A stretch of DNA of 64,000 bases, taken from positions 558,001 to 622,000 of the forward strand of contig CM066302.1 of assembly GCA_033807695.1 (NCBI GenBank), written 5' to 3'. The position numbers were made by a program, and so were the translations under genes. Of this stretch, positions 1 through 11,890 are shown piece by piece. This DNA is from Daedaleopsis sinensis. Lineage: Eukaryota; Basidiomycota; Agaricomycetes; Polyporales; Polyporaceae. The notes under the pieces were generated by a model. It was not told the origin of the DNA and made no database searches. It worked only from the letters and a program-made list of their open reading frames with translations. Position 1 is the first letter of the stretch. The number at the start of each line of letters is the position of its first letter.

Positions 1-118
1 CCTACCGGTAAGTGTGTTTCAAGCTTGTTCTCTTTCGCTTTTACCCGCGAAGAGGGAACCTCGGGGCTGATCACATTCTTCGGCTTACCTTAGGAGTCCC
101 TCACAGGCTGACACAAGA
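1..118 (+). pseudogene. Cytochrome P450 fragment at the window edge
   Basis: This is a remnant of the same P450 family as the genes further in. Bases 1-7 match the end of the exon that follows the K-helix. A GTAAGT donor follows, then an intron ending in TAG at 91-93. Bases 94-118 then read G-V-P-H-R-L-T-Q, the start of the next P450 exon, before similarity stops. The stretch closely matches 52,928-53,060, including the intron. Upstream sequence lies outside the window, so whether this is the broken 3' part of a larger gene or an isolated fragment is unknown. Bases 119-574 show no other gene. Confidence 0.6.
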
Positions 119-574
119 CTCGGTCGAAACTGTCACCGCTAGCTTGGGCTACATAAGATAATAAGAGGCTATGTTCCGGGCCAGGAACCTGGTCCTTTGC
201 CTGTCGCGCAATATAATAGTAGCGATCATCGATGGTCGATGATACAAGACGGCTGCCAGTGGTGCGGACATGATATGGCAGCCGCGTATGTTAGCTTTTA
301 TTGGACGAAGACAGAGTGAGGTGAGTGAGGGGTCTTATTAGTCACTCTGCATTGACTCGGAATTACGGCAGAGGGTGCTGTCGGGACCTTGTGTCACTGG
401 TCACACTATGATAATAGAGTACTTTCTTTTGCTTTTGATGTAGTGCATCCTCAAGGCCTCATGTTTCCGATGACACAGAGTCAGCCCTTCGTGTCATAAA
501 CGACTAACGCAGTTGTTGTACCCACTGCCACCCTTTCCCCCCAATTTCTCAGAAGTGCACCTTCCTTGTCTCCC

Positions 575-2867
575 ATGTTTCCAAGCGACGCCGGACCGAT
601 AGCCTTTCGAATTTCTGGGGTTTTCCATATGTTGCCTTGGATTATTGTGCCTGTGGTCTTCTACTTTCTGACTCGTGCTGCTCGAGGGACCGACACGGGG
701 AAACCAAGCACACCGCCTGGACCGAAGCCCGTACCCCTTCTCGGCAACATTCTGTCTCTCGTAGACAAGAAGCCTTGGGAAACATTCACTGCGCTCTCAA
801 AGGAATACGGTACATCCTTCTTTCGAGTGTCGTTGACCGTGAAAAATTGGCTGACAGCAGACATTTGCCAGGGGATGTGGTATATCTACAGGTCTTCGGC
901 CAACCGATTATCATGCTCAGCTCTGCCGAGGCGGTAAACGACATATTCGAAGGCCGTTCCGGGATATATTCGGACAGACCGTTCCTGCCCCTGCCGCATC
1001 TGTGAGTTACAACATACATACTCTTCCACGATCCTTGCGTGTATCTTACTCCCCCTAGCGTTGGTCACACTGCGTGGAGCTTCCCGTTTCTGCCGTACGG
1101 TAAATTCTTTCGTACACTCCGCCGCAGCTTTCTCGAAAAGTACAGCACTCCTGCTGCTGTGCGCTCCTTCTACGATGCCCAGAGATCCGCCGGAATCAAA
1201 TTCCTCAGCAGCGTCGTCCATAATCCTGACGGTGTCTTCCCTAACATACGATTGTGCGTTCCACCCCATGATTATCTATCCGACTTTTTGTGCCAGTCCC
1301 TCACTTCGCAATTTCATCCCCAGGCGCGCTAGCCGACTCATCCTTGACGTCACATACGGCATCGAGGTCGAGTCGGATCAGGATCCATACGTACAGTCGG
1401 CAGACAGTGTAATGGCCACCGCTTCTTTCGCCCTTTCCCCTCTGATGTGGCTTGTTAACCCTGAGTTTTTCCGTGAGTGTGTGCTTCAATAATTTAACAC
1501 GCAGTCTCTTGCTCACACAGTTCGCCTCACATTTGCTAGTGAAGTACGCCCCCAACTGGCTAGGTGGCTCCGCGTTGCCGAAGTGGCAGGCCGAGTGTCA
1601 CGCGTTGCGACACAACCCTTATATTCATGTTCAGAATGAGTTGGTAGGTGCTGTACTAGAAATCTCAATCAGATGCTCATGACCGGCCCACAGGCAATGG
1701 GATCGGCGCGTACGTCCTACGTTGGGTCCCTCATTCAAGAGAGGTCGCCGCAGCCTGGCTCAGAAGCGGAGACAATCATACGCGACACTGCTGCTGTCGC
1801 CTACGGAGGTCCGTTTTCAGTATCCATGATCCATGAACACCATGAGCTCACAATGCGGTGTCTCGCCATCAGCCGCCTCTGACACCGTGAGCGCACTCTG
1901 CTTTTGAGCTGCGCGGAATTCATTGACTCAGTATTGGCTCAGATCGTGGCCACTTCAGAAACCTTTCTCCTAGCAATGGTCCTCTACCCCGAGGTCCAGA
2001 AATGTGCGCAGGAAGAGATCGATCGCGTTGTCGGCTCCGACCGACTTCCCGACTTCGCGGATCGCGCGCAGCTGCCGTACGTCTCCGCCCTCATGAAGGA
2101 GGTTCTGCGCTGGCACACTGCCGCTCCGGCCGGTACGTTTGGGTTTGGGTTTGGTTCTGTCGCGCTTTTCCCGGAATAAGAACACCGAGGCTGATCAGAT
2201 TCGTTGCCGTCCCTTAGGACTTCCTCACAAGCTGACGCAAGACGACGTGTACAGAGGTTATCACATGCCCGCCGGGGCGATAGTAATGGGCAATGTCTGG
2301 TATGCTACTGTCGTTCAATCAATGCTATGCTTACGCTCACTGGAAACGTGAACCGTCTTCATAACGCAGGGGACTGCTTCACGACCCCGAGATGTACCCA
2401 GAACCAATGGAGTTCAAGCCGGAGCGATTCCTGCGCGACGGCGTCTTCGACTGCAGCGCCAACGACCCTAGTCGCTACGCGTTCGGGCTCGGCAGACGGT
2501 CAGTACTGCCATCTGCGTTGTTGACCCATCTCGCGTCCGCTCACATCTGGCGTCACACACCTAGCGCCTGTCCCGGAAAACTCTTCGCTGAGGACTCGAT
2601 ATGGTTGCTCTGCGCCCAGTTCCTTGCGACCTTCACGATCTCAGTCCCTGAGGGTGCCGATCCTCCTGCACTGGATTTCACCACCGAGGCAGTCTCGTGA
2701 GTATGCTCCGTCCGGGATGCCAATCTGCGCCCTAGTACGCGCGTGTGCATTGACGGCTACTGACATTATGTATGTCCAGACGACCTGCTCCATTCAAATG
2801 TGACATTCGCCCGAGGTCGCAGGCGGCTGCCGACCTCATCGAGGGTACCATGGCTTCTCGAGATTAA
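575..2867 (+). CDS. Cytochrome P450 monooxygenase, copy A (12 exons, 520 aa)
   Basis: Haem-thiolate monooxygenase of the fungal E-class group I type, anchored in the ER by an N-terminal hydrophobic segment (about residues 15-35) followed by the proline-rich hinge PPGPKPVPLLGN. Exons: 575-809, 872-1001, 1059-1253, 1324-1472, 1540-1643, 1694-1808, 1873-1886, 1943-2132, 2218-2299, 2370-2498, 2565-2696, 2780-2867; they sum to 1563 bases. Visible motifs are the I-helix AASDT, encoded almost entirely by a 14-base exon, the K-helix ExxR in MKEVLRWH, a PERFL motif, and the haem loop FGLGRRACPGK, which is split by intron 10 and supplies the cysteine ligand. The ATG was chosen because copy B starts at the same place. 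Substrate is unknown. The gene converges on the Mdl1-like gene, about 470 bases away. Confidence 0.9.
1873..1886 (+). other. 14-base microexon of P450 copy A
   Basis: This exon encodes the A-A-S-D-T of the P450 I-helix, the segment that handles oxygen at the haem. It is preceded by CAG at 1870-1872 and followed by GTGAGC. The same 14-base exon is in the two other intact P450s (37,943-37,956 and 55,368-55,381). Skipping it would shift the frame and remove the oxygen-binding motif. Confidence 0.85.
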
Positions 2868-3337
2868 CGCAAAGAAGTGAATGGACAGCTCGTTGCTCAG
2901 AAGGAGCATGATATCTTGTTCTAAAATATGACTACGATGCTCCAGGCCAGTTCTGTTGGTGTACGGTTCCGCCTCGAGATTGTGCGGGTATAACGACTAT
3001 TCTAACGATGTCTATTATAGCGATGTTACTATGAGTGAGGTGTGGATGCGATTACGTAGCGCTGCAGAGCAATGCCAATGGATACACTTGTTCTCCGTTC
3101 ATATCCCTCCGCTTTCCGCAGCCTACCCGCGAATGGCGAGCGTAGTGACGTTGAGCCTCCAAGGAGGTAACAGCACTCCTCAGCCTCACCCCTCAACCCT
3201 CTAGATATCCCCACCAAGTTCCTACCGTTACACACCGTTGCGGGCTGCACTCTTCAGTGAAAGCAGCGAGATCCGTTGCGGGCACACTTCGGGGAGTCCG
3301 GGAGGGTCCAGACGCAACGAGTTAGTCGAGTGAACCC

Positions 3338-6300
3338 TCAGACCCGCACTTTCTGCTTAGCCGACTCGTCCCGGACCTCTGGCTCCTCGGCAGCCGCGGG
3401 ACTCGGAGGGGGGAGGCTCGCCCTCGGGCTCTCGCCTGCCGCCGTGTTCAGCTGTGCCGCCATCAAGTGCCTGAACCGCGAGTCCTCCTTGTTGACCTGC
3501 CACACACATGTAAGCGCTGTCCGTCAACTGATGATCAGACAAAGAAGGCGAGGACACCCACCAGATGCCTGTATGTGCCCGACTCGACGATACGCCCGTC
3601 CTCAAGGACCACGATGCGCTCCGCGCGCGCGATCGTCGACAGCCGGTGCGCGACGATGATGCACGTCGTCTGCCGAGAGCGCAGAATCTTGTCGATCGCG
3701 TCGTTCACGCGGTGCTCCGACGTCGCGTCCAGCGAGCTCGTCGCCTCGTCTAACGCAAGGATCGCCGGGCGCTTAAGCAGAGCACGCGCAATGGCGAGGC
3801 GCTGGCGCTGGCCTCCGCTCAGGCTCGCGCGGCCGACTGTGTGTTCCGTGTACAAGTGCAAGTGTGCGGATTTATGTGCGGGGAAATGGTTAGTCGTGAC
3901 GGGCGCAATTGAAGGAATCGAAGAGACGCACTCTCGGTGTCAAACCCGTCGGGCATGCCCCAGACGAATTCGCAGTTCGCCTGACGCGCTGCCGCTTCGA
4001 TCTGCTCTCTGGTCGCGTCTGGGTTCCCGTAGGCGATGTTCGAGGCAATCGTGCCGGTGAACAGGATCGGGTCCTATCAAACATGATGTTGTCAATTTAT
4101 TACTCGAGGCATGATGACCTGACGATTGAGGGCAGACCTGGGGAACGACGCCGATGATGTGCCGCCATGAGGAAGGCTTAAACTCTCGGATGTCTGCGGA
4201 TGTTTAGCCTTGTGGACCCAGGCACTGGAACTAGACGGAACCGACCTTGTTCATCGAAAGTAACCTTTCCCTTGATCGGGTCGTAGTACCTCATGAGGAG
4301 AGCGTTGATAGAACTCTTGCCACTCCCGCTTTGGCCGCTACAAATAACCTCAGAGTAAGCTTTGTTCCGTAACTCGCGATACGGGAGTGAAAACTTACAC
4401 AATAGCGACGCTCTCCCCGATACCGACTTCAAGGTTCAAATCCTTCAGGATTTGCATGTTTCGCCTGCTCGGATACTCGAACCAAACATGCTCAAAGCGG
4501 ATGACCCCGCGGCGTGCAGGATCAACCTCGACGCCTGTCTCCGAGGGAATGGCCGGCTGGCGGTCTAGTAGATCGAATATACGGACCCCGGCACCGATGC
4601 CTCGCATAATCGACGCCTACTTCCGCGCACGATGTAGTGAGTGAGCCATTGAGAGACGTCGAGCAGTCGTCCGGTGGCCCCGCGTGGGGTATGTAGCAGC
4701 ACATGCGATTGACAGGGACCGCAGCATTTGCGGAGGAGCACGCATACGATAATGTGAGGCATAGAAACCGTCGTTGGGTTAATGTGGCAAGAACTGTGCA
4801 TGGACCGAGGACACGTACGAAGAAAGTGCTGCACAAGGTGGTGGTGAGTCTCATGAAAGGGCGACAAGACGAGTGATACTCACGTTAGCATCGCCATTCC
4901 GTTCCCGACGTAGACCGTGTAGAGCAGAAGACTCGTCAGGTCTCCCATAGTAATCGCCCCTTTGCTCACGAGCGTTCCCCCTGGTCCGTAAAGAACGTCT
5001 CTTCATGAGTAATTATGCATTACGCAAGTAGAGCCAATGCGCACCGTAGCCAAGGAGCGCGAGCAAGGTGACGTTGCCACTCCATCCGGTCGCCCCGAAG
5101 AAGATGCCACTAGCAATGGCTTCCTTTCGTGCCAGAGACAAAACAGTTCCAACCTTCTGGTGGAACTTGCCTTCTTCCTGCTTCGCTGCGTTGAAAGCCT
5201 GGACGGTCCGAAGTGCCGAGAGCGCCTCCTGCGCGACCTTAGTCATGTCACCAAGCGCCTCCTGTGTCCGGTTCGACAGTTTCTTTAGGTAGCGACCGTA
5301 GAACACCTATTTGTGATATACGATGTCAGCGGGACTCCGCACAGTATAATGATGCGCTTACTGCACCAAGAGAGACAGGAGGAACGACCGTGAGCATAAC
5401 AAGCGTCAGCTGGGGCGAAATGTAGAACATCGCCCCCACTGTGTGTTGCGCAGAGTCAGTCACAAATCCAAAGGTAGGCGAGAAGACACATACGCCCAAC
5501 AGATGCCATGACGACTGACCGGAGACCGTCTGAGAGGTTCTGCGTGACACTGATGGGATGGACGTGAGCTCACAAGTTCTAGGTACCCAATGCAGCGAAT
5601 GGACACTCACCTCTCGCCGACAACACTGGAGTCCACGCTGAGTCTGCTCAGGACGTCTCCTTCACCCTTCTCAACAAATTCGACTTCCTGCCTCAATGCA
5701 GCTGCGTATGTGCGTTCACGCAGCCGTGCGACTATGCGCTGACCTAGAGCGTTACAAATTCGGTTCAGTTTCCACGACCAGACCACCTGCCCATTCAGAC
5801 GTGAAGCACGTACCTGAGAGGCGCATGAGCATAGCGCGGGTTGCGTTCGCAGCCGCGGCCGCCGTGAAGAGCAGGAGGAGAACCGCCGAAGCCTGTCCTG
5901 TTGACAGCCCCAATGGTATTTGCTAAAGAGACAAGCGCAACGAATGAGTATGGCCGCTCTACCAGTATGCATAGTCTCGTACCCAGCCGGTTAATACCCG
6001 TCTCAAATAGGCAGAATAACAGAATAGAACGAGACAAAGGCCGTATCCGTTCAATGAATATTGTAGGGAAGACTGTGGGCCTGTTACCTGGGCGCGCGCG
6101 CGAGTGAAGACAGTCTAACTAGGTTGACGGTGCTCAGTCTCACCCACGCCCAGATTGCGCGTACCTCTGGACGTTCAACACTCCGGCAGTAAACACTGGC
6201 ACAGAAATAGACATAGACACGGACACGAATACGAACGCCGATAGGCCGCCGGAGTAGGTGCACTCGTCGACGTCCTCCACGCTCGCGTTCGTGCTCGCGT

Positions 6301-6789
6301 CGAAGCGGGACACGCACTTCGTGCGCCGCGCCGCGTACAAGATGAGAAATTCGCACTCACCGGGTTCGTACTCGAGAAGAAGTCAATCATCCTCCCGATG
6401 ATCAATGGCACACTCATCGATACCGCGCTCGACACAAACAGCAACCCGATGGCTATTCCCAGTGGCTTCTTCTCTGGCTTTGCAAGCGCAGCAATCTTGC
6501 GGAATGAGGACGCGCTCATGGTCGAGTCACTTGCGTCTGGGGATACGAAGCGGCTCCATATTGACTTCTTCGGAGGGGGCGGAGATGAGTTGGTCGGAGA
6601 CGACGATGTTGGTGTCGAGCGAGCAGGAATAGATGAAGAGAAAGGTCTTCGAGGCGGAGCCGCAGAGACGGCGAGCCAGATGCTCTGAATGGGCCGGATG
6701 GATGCGCATGGCGGGCTGGAGACGTGTCGGGCAAGACGCACCGCCGTGGGCGGGCGGAGGGCGGGGGCAACGAGGATGCGCGCGAGCAT
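3338..6789 (-). CDS. MDL1: Mitochondrial half-ABC transporter, Mdl1/ABCB10-like (14 exons, 704 aa)
   Basis: ATP-driven exporter of the mitochondrial inner membrane; yeast Mdl1 exports peptides from the matrix. Exons from 5' to 3' on the minus strand: 6361-6789, 5814-5922, 5611-5743, 5494-5549, 5362-5438, 5045-5306, 4884-4980, 4819-4828, 4399-4616, 4246-4337, 4138-4193, 3932-4073, 3562-3836, 3338-3496; total 2115 bases, close to the length of yeast Mdl1. The N terminus is rich in R, S, P and A with few acidic residues, as in a mitochondrial presequence. One set of transmembrane helices precedes one ATPase domain with Walker [11 protein letters not shown]-loop GVVPQ, signature LSGGQ, Walker B ILALDE and H-loop IIVAHRLS. 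Exon 8 is only 10 bases and intron 1 is 438 bases. The gene is divergent from GEP4. The start is the ATG directly before [11 protein letters not shown]; a longer upstream frame lacks presequence character. Confidence 0.88.
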
Positions 6790-7024
6790 CGTCGCGACGC
6801 TGGCGGCGTTGTCGTCGTCGTCGGTGTCGGCGCCGTGGAGGTCTGAAGAGAGGACGTGGTGGGAAGGCTGAGGATGTGCGGCCGCGATTCCTGCGAAGGC
6901 GTTACACGCGCGGCATCGAGAGAGACGCTCATTACTCACACGTGGGACGCGTCACGCCGCGTGCCGAGTCCCGATTCGAACGGCATGCGCCTTGAGCTTG
7001 AAAGCTTGACCTCGGACTTCGACG
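6790..7024. promoter_or_regulatory. Bidirectional promoter between the Mdl1-like gene and GEP4
   Basis: These 235 bases separate two divergent start codons of mitochondrial genes. They contain the palindrome CACGTG near 6942, an E-box of the kind bound by Cbf1 or other bHLH factors. The duplicated copy at 32,173-32,383 keeps the general sequence and also carries CACGTG. No clear TATA box was seen. That this shared stretch controls both genes is inferred from position. Confidence 0.55.
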
Positions 7025-8058
7025 ATGCCTCTCAACGTTCCCGGCATCCTCGTACCTTTTCATTTGCTTGTGAACCCTCGCCTGGTTATACCGAGTATCA
7101 TTGTCAAAGGTCCGTGTTCGCACTGTTCCATATTAACAAGTAGTTTGACTGACACCCCGCGCCAGGAAGACATTCGCCAGCTTGACTTTCCAGCATTGTA
7201 CAGAGCTGGCTACCGCGGCGCTGTATTTGACAAAGACAATTGTCTAGTGCGTACTGAACTCTGCTGCCAATGCTTACCATCACTCACTCGAACATATCTC
7301 AGACGATCCCCCATGAAGACAGGTTGGTACCTGAGCTGACGGTGAGTGAATGCCACCAAATCATCTCTACAACTCCCTAAGGGTTTACGGACGCGGCCAG
7401 GACGCATGGAAGGAGTGCCGGGAAACGTTTGGCCCGGGAAACGTGTTGATAGTGAGCAATACAGCAGGGTCACATACGGATGTCGGCGAAATCGAGGTAA
7501 GTTCATGCAGACTCGTATCTTCCGTACGCGCTCCAACGGTCTGTGCAGGCTGAGGCCGTGACACACCACCTGTCTGCACCGGTCCTACGGCATCCTTCAC
7601 TCAAGCCCTCATATTCGTGCATCAAAAGCATCCGCGCATACTTTGCCTCTCTTCCGCGCCCAGTATCTGACGACGAGCTCATCATCGTTGGAGACCGGCT
7701 GCTCACCGACATCGTCATGGCGAACCGCATGACGCGCAGGTGGTCCGCTAGCTCAGGGATGGTAGAAAAGCCCGGAGTGGATGCAAAAGCCTCGGAAGGC
7801 CATGGGACGACACCGTCCGACAAGGCAGGCCCGCTTGCGGTGTTGACAGAAGGTTTATGGAAGCGAGACAGCCTTGCGTTGCGCGGGATGGAGAAGGGCA
7901 TATTGGCGGGTGTCGAGAGGTGGGTTCTCAAACCGCAAGAAGTAGCCTGGAGAGAGGGTCTGCAACAACGATTTGTCAAGCCCTTGCCTATCGCTGAAGA
8001 GGCTGTGAACGCCCAGCGGAGCTGGATGCGAAGGGTATGGGAGTCGCTACGCAAGTAA
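7025..8058 (+). CDS. GEP4: Mitochondrial phosphatidylglycerophosphate phosphatase, copy A (268 aa)
   Basis: HAD-family phosphatase that removes phosphate from phosphatidylglycerophosphate to give phosphatidylglycerol, a step of cardiolipin synthesis at the matrix side of the inner membrane. Exons: 7025-7109, 7170-7246, 7303-7341, 7401-7496, 7549-8058; total 807 bases. HAD motif I is FDKDNCL (nucleophile and acid/base aspartates), motif II is IVSNTAG and motif IV is VGDRLLTD. The first intron uses the acceptor GGAAG, which restores K-D-I-R-Q; the nearer CAG would break the frame. Residues about 175-205 form a species-specific insert rich in A, S, K and T. The gene is divergent from the Mdl1-like gene, and a second intact copy lies at 31,139-32,172. 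Confidence 0.9.
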
Positions 8059-8451
8059 CCTCTTCTTGAGCTTCATATTCACTCTTACACTTGTAGCTCC
8101 GCTATTGATATCGTACAGTTTAGTACTAATCAATCGCTCTGACCCGTCTCTTCCTCCACCGAGCACTGGCAAGTTGATCAGAACCCAGGGTACAAGTTGA
8201 CGCGCATTCGGTTTCAGAAATTTACCACAACGCATTGCCCAACAACCATCAAGCAAGCCTGGCGTGCCATGGCACTTATTCCGAATCATCGTATGTCCTC
8301 CGATCCTATAGTCAAGCAGAGCCAAAATGACATGCTGTCACGGCTCAACGTTCAACGTTCAACCCTTGGTGAGCGTCTCTTAAGCTTCCTAGCGATCAAT
8401 CGTGTGGTTACGCCACCATGCATGTCTCACGCTCGCTACGGCTAACTATAT

Positions 8452-8498
8452 ACCTCCTCCTCCAGGCTCCTCCTCCTCCAGGCTCCTCCTCCTCCTCA
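8452..8498. repeat. CTCCTCCTCCAGG minisatellite
   Basis: About three and a half head-to-tail copies of a 13-base unit, CTCCTCCTCCAGG, ending in CTCCTCCTCCTC. Confidence 0.8.
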
Positions 8499-9995
8499 TG
8501 TTTGAGGCCCCAGCACCGAGCCAAGAGAGATCAGGTAGTCCAGCAGGCCTTTCCGCCGCCGACGCTCTAACGAGCAACCACACCTCCCTCTGCCCCGACA
8601 CTTCGCACTGCACTAGTATTCGCTCCTGAGACGACTCCTCCCCACGTCTCCCAATGCTCCAGTCCTTCCATTTGCCGCCGGAAGCCTCCCATATGCAGAC
8701 TGTAAGTCGTGGCAGTTTCCTATCAGTGCCTTCCTCTGGATATATTTCTACAGCATATCGGCCTAAAGCATCAGCATCCCGAAGACCTCGCTCACAGTTG
8801 CCTGCACTCTGTCTGCACTCTGTCCAGTACGTACTCCGTTGCACGTCGCGCAGCCAGTTAACCCTCGATCCTCTCTTTAACTGCTCTATAGACCAGCCGT
8901 TGCGTGACCGTCGGCACCCTCGGGCCGCTCCGCACATCTCATGTGCGTCGGGGGAAGCGCCTCCGCCTCCACGGCTTCAGCTCCTTCCTCCTCCGCCTAT
9001 CCGCTCTCTCGTCACCATCCACACCCGAATATACCTTCACCCAGCGGAACGTGGTGAGTGTCAATCGGGATATCAGTCACTGGCCGGCGAGGTCGTGGAG
9101 CGCACCCGCGTTCCGCACTCAAACACACATGTCATCATCCTCCACATACTCGGAGCCCTATGCTACATGCAGGTCCAGGAATGGCGGAACTATGGACAAC
9201 GTAGGCGCTGCTGCCATTTCATTTGTTTGAACCGACCCGGGGACTCACAGCGAGGATAATTCAGCTGATGCTCGTTCGAGAGACACGGACAATGCAGTCC
9301 TCGGAGCGAAATATGTGCCGCTTTGATCACGATGTGGCTACCCGCTACAACTGTCGATTGAACTAGTACTGGTGTCAGTTCAAATATGTCGTTTCTGTCC
9401 CATCCTTGATACATCGTGGTTACACGCCACATCTGAGATGTGTCCAGGATGTGACACAAAAATGCGGAATTATTTGGAATATTTCTAGCGTATTGCACCG
9501 CGACACACGAGGCACACTTGCGTATTTTGATCACGATATGACCGTGAGGTTACATACCCGTTGATACTTCGGTCAATGATGCCCCCGGTATCGGAAAACA
9601 TGCTCACTGTAAGTGAGACAGCGCGTCCCATCACGGCGAGACATCGCCCGGCACCCGCTGTTGTCGTTTGCTTTTAGACTATGTACATAACTCACCTCGC
9701 GTCCTGCGCTGTCGCGCGTGACTGTCACCTTCAAATACTGGTCGTCACTCCTGTGGTAAATCCAGGGTCAACGAGATTGAAATCGCAGCGGCTACGTTGC
9801 TGTCGCACATCGACACGCGCTGTCAGTTCCAGCGTCCTGGTGCTTTCTCCCCGTCCCGAAACTGCGGAGTGCATTGTACGTTCACGATCTGGTTATCTTC
9901 AGGCTGCCCATAAATCGCCTCGCTCATAACGCTCAGGATCGAGTACTTATCCGATCTGGATGCATTGCCCATCAGGCTTCAATAGGCTTTAATAG

Positions 9996-10002
9996 TATAA
10001 AT
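9996..10002 (+). promoter_or_regulatory. TATA box of the UbiA-family gene
   Basis: TATAAAT lies 70 bases before the ATG at 10,072, in a suitable position for a core promoter of this gene. Confidence 0.5.
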
Positions 10003-10071
10003 CCTCGACTCCTGCAAGCGCAATGGCCACTCTCCAGTCCCGTTGCCTCGCCTCCATCGACTACGACCATC

Positions 10072-11098
10072 ATGGACACCCCACTTCTCACGAAGATATC
10101 CTTCTTCCTCTCCACGCTCTACACCTTCACGAAGTCAGACATGATGACCATCGTCGTCCCTACTGTACGTCGTCGCAATCCGTGCATGAAACCCCTCTTC
10201 TGGGAAAAGAAGACAATGCAGCTAACTCCTCTTCACGGCAGACCGCCTTCGGGACCGTTGCCTCCGCCAGCCTCGACCTCGCTGAGCTTGTTCACCGCCT
10301 GTTGTGGGTGTGGCTGCACCTCCTCCAGTTCTGCGTATCGAACCAGACGCTCAACCTCGCTGAGGACGCGAACAACAAACCTTGGCGCCCCATCCCCGCT
10401 GGACGTATCTCTTTCCGTGCTGCGCGCCGGCTCCGTTGGATGCTCGTCGTGGTATGCGTCGTCTACTCCGCGACGTGCAAGGTCCTCCCGATGGGGCTCA
10501 CCCTCTTGGCCGCGACGATCGCCTACAACGAGCTCCACCTCAGCTCGCACTGGTTCTTCCGCAACGCGCTCAACGCTGTTGGTTACGCCGCCTTTAGTAT
10601 CGGGGCTGCCAACGCTGGATGCACCGGTACGCAGCTAACCCTCCCTCATAACGCCCCACGCTAACAGCAGCCTCTCAACCGGAAATCCCCACCATTGGTA
10701 ATGCCTCCCTTCGGTATCTAGCCACGAGCTGTGTCGCCGCCGCCGCGTCGGTCATCGCGCAGGTGCTCATCAGCCTCGTGATCTTCACGACCATCCACGC
10801 GCTCGACTTCAAGGACATCGAGGGCGACGAGCTCATCGGGCGCCGCACCCTCCCGATCCTCTACCCACTCGTGAGCAGGCTCTGCACCGCCGCGCTCATC
10901 CCGCTCTGGTCCCTGCTCCTCACGTACCACTACCGCGACGCGAGCCCGCTCGTCTCGCTCGGAACCGTCGTCCTCGGACTCTCGCGGTTCGCCTGGACAC
11001 GCTCGCGGGACGCGGACAAGACGTCCGGGGCGCTCTACAACGTGAGTGTGTGCGATGTTATGCCGTTCGTCAGAAGCTCGATAGCGTTCGGTCTCTAA
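10072..11098 (+). CDS. UbiA-family membrane prenyltransferase or terpene cyclase-like protein
   Basis: Integral membrane protein of the UbiA superfamily, whose members transfer prenyl groups or, in some fungal clusters, cyclise terpenoid diphosphates. Exons: 10,072-10,164, 10,242-10,626 and 10,722-11,098. The first Asp-rich motif is in NQTLNLAEDANNKPWRP and the second in DFKDIEGDELIGRR; both bind magnesium-diphosphate in this family. Several hydrophobic helices lie around and between them. The last helix is doubtful: after SGALYN there is a perfect GTGAGT donor but no recognisable final exon, so the listed end is the read-through stop (284 residues) and the true C terminus may be lost or spliced elsewhere. 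Bases 10,627-10,721 could instead hold a tiny exon. Substrate is unknown. Confidence 0.75.
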
Positions 11099-11890
11099 GA
11101 CGACTTACGGTGCGTCCGCACGTCGGATCAATATACGTCGCTAAGTTTAGCCTTGCCGGGCCAGTGCCAGAAAGGTCGACAGCATGAATAGTAAAGGGTC
11201 GTTCCGCGTCTGACGCCAATAGAGGAGCTCACACGTGGAATTGACGACGCTGGTTCTTCGGATAACCAAGAGAACAAGCGAGGGCTAGTTAGCTATTTTA
11301 TATACCGAGCTGCGTATAGCGGAGGGTTACACGTGCAAGGGTAGTACCCTGTAGGATAGACAATGTAGGTCAGAGATACCTCCCAATCCATCGGGCATCC
11401 TATTCGATGATGTCAAGCTGTACGATGTGAACGATTACTTCTATGATGACGAGACTCAAGCACTCGGGTCGCCCCCAGTGGCTACTGCATGTCTGTATGG
11501 ATGATAGCTGGAGGGTACGATGGATAGGGAGACAGGCTACGCTGAGTCAAGGCCGTCGGACACCTCAGGAGCCGACTCGATCCGAGAGAAGAGCGCGAGG
11601 CTGGCTTGCGAGCCTACAAGTCGTCGGTGAACAGTCTCCCTCAACGTGTAATCTTGCATGATTCTCCAGGACAGGAATCCAGTACCTCACAATGTGGAAC
11701 AAACGATACTCATACAAATATCATGCTTATAATTCCTCGCAAGCGCCACCCTCTAGACTGCGCCCCGTGTACCCAATCAAGCCGCTACAAGAATGTTCTC
11801 CGTCGCATATTCCTCAGCGCTGATACAGCAAAGGGTATTAGCCACCCGTCGCACAAGCTCGCCAAGCGCAAGAAGGGGGCAGTAAAGCAC
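11099..11890. other. Intergenic stretch without a supported gene
   Basis: Bases 11,099-11,200 might hold the missing last exon of the UbiA-family gene, since an acceptor CAG lies near 11,070. No repeats or promoter elements stand out in the remainder. Confidence 0.4.

Larger units (their letters stand above)
8059..10071. other. Gene-poor stretch downstream of GEP4
   Basis: Bases 8059 to about 8330 are 3' flanking sequence that is also present, diverged, at about 30,840-31,138 beside the second GEP4 copy. A CTCCTCCTCCAGG minisatellite lies at 8452-8498. Open frames on both strands between 8400 and 9300 have no recognisable motif and look like chance frames in repeat-rich sequence. From 9300 to 9990 nothing can be supported. 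Confidence 0.5.

Noticed and set aside
4425..4445. tRNA-like GGTTCAAATCC box
   Set aside because: It is inside an Mdl1 coding exon on the other strand and no A box or cloverleaf fits.
6175..6280. Additional exon of the Mdl1-like gene inside intron 1
   Set aside because: Joining TNP directly to QIPLGLS gives the family sequence and keeps phase; the interior piece does not match the family.
8446..8937. Minus-strand frame of 163 codons
   Set aside because: Its C terminus is the CTCCTCCTCCAGG minisatellite and the rest has no recognisable pattern.
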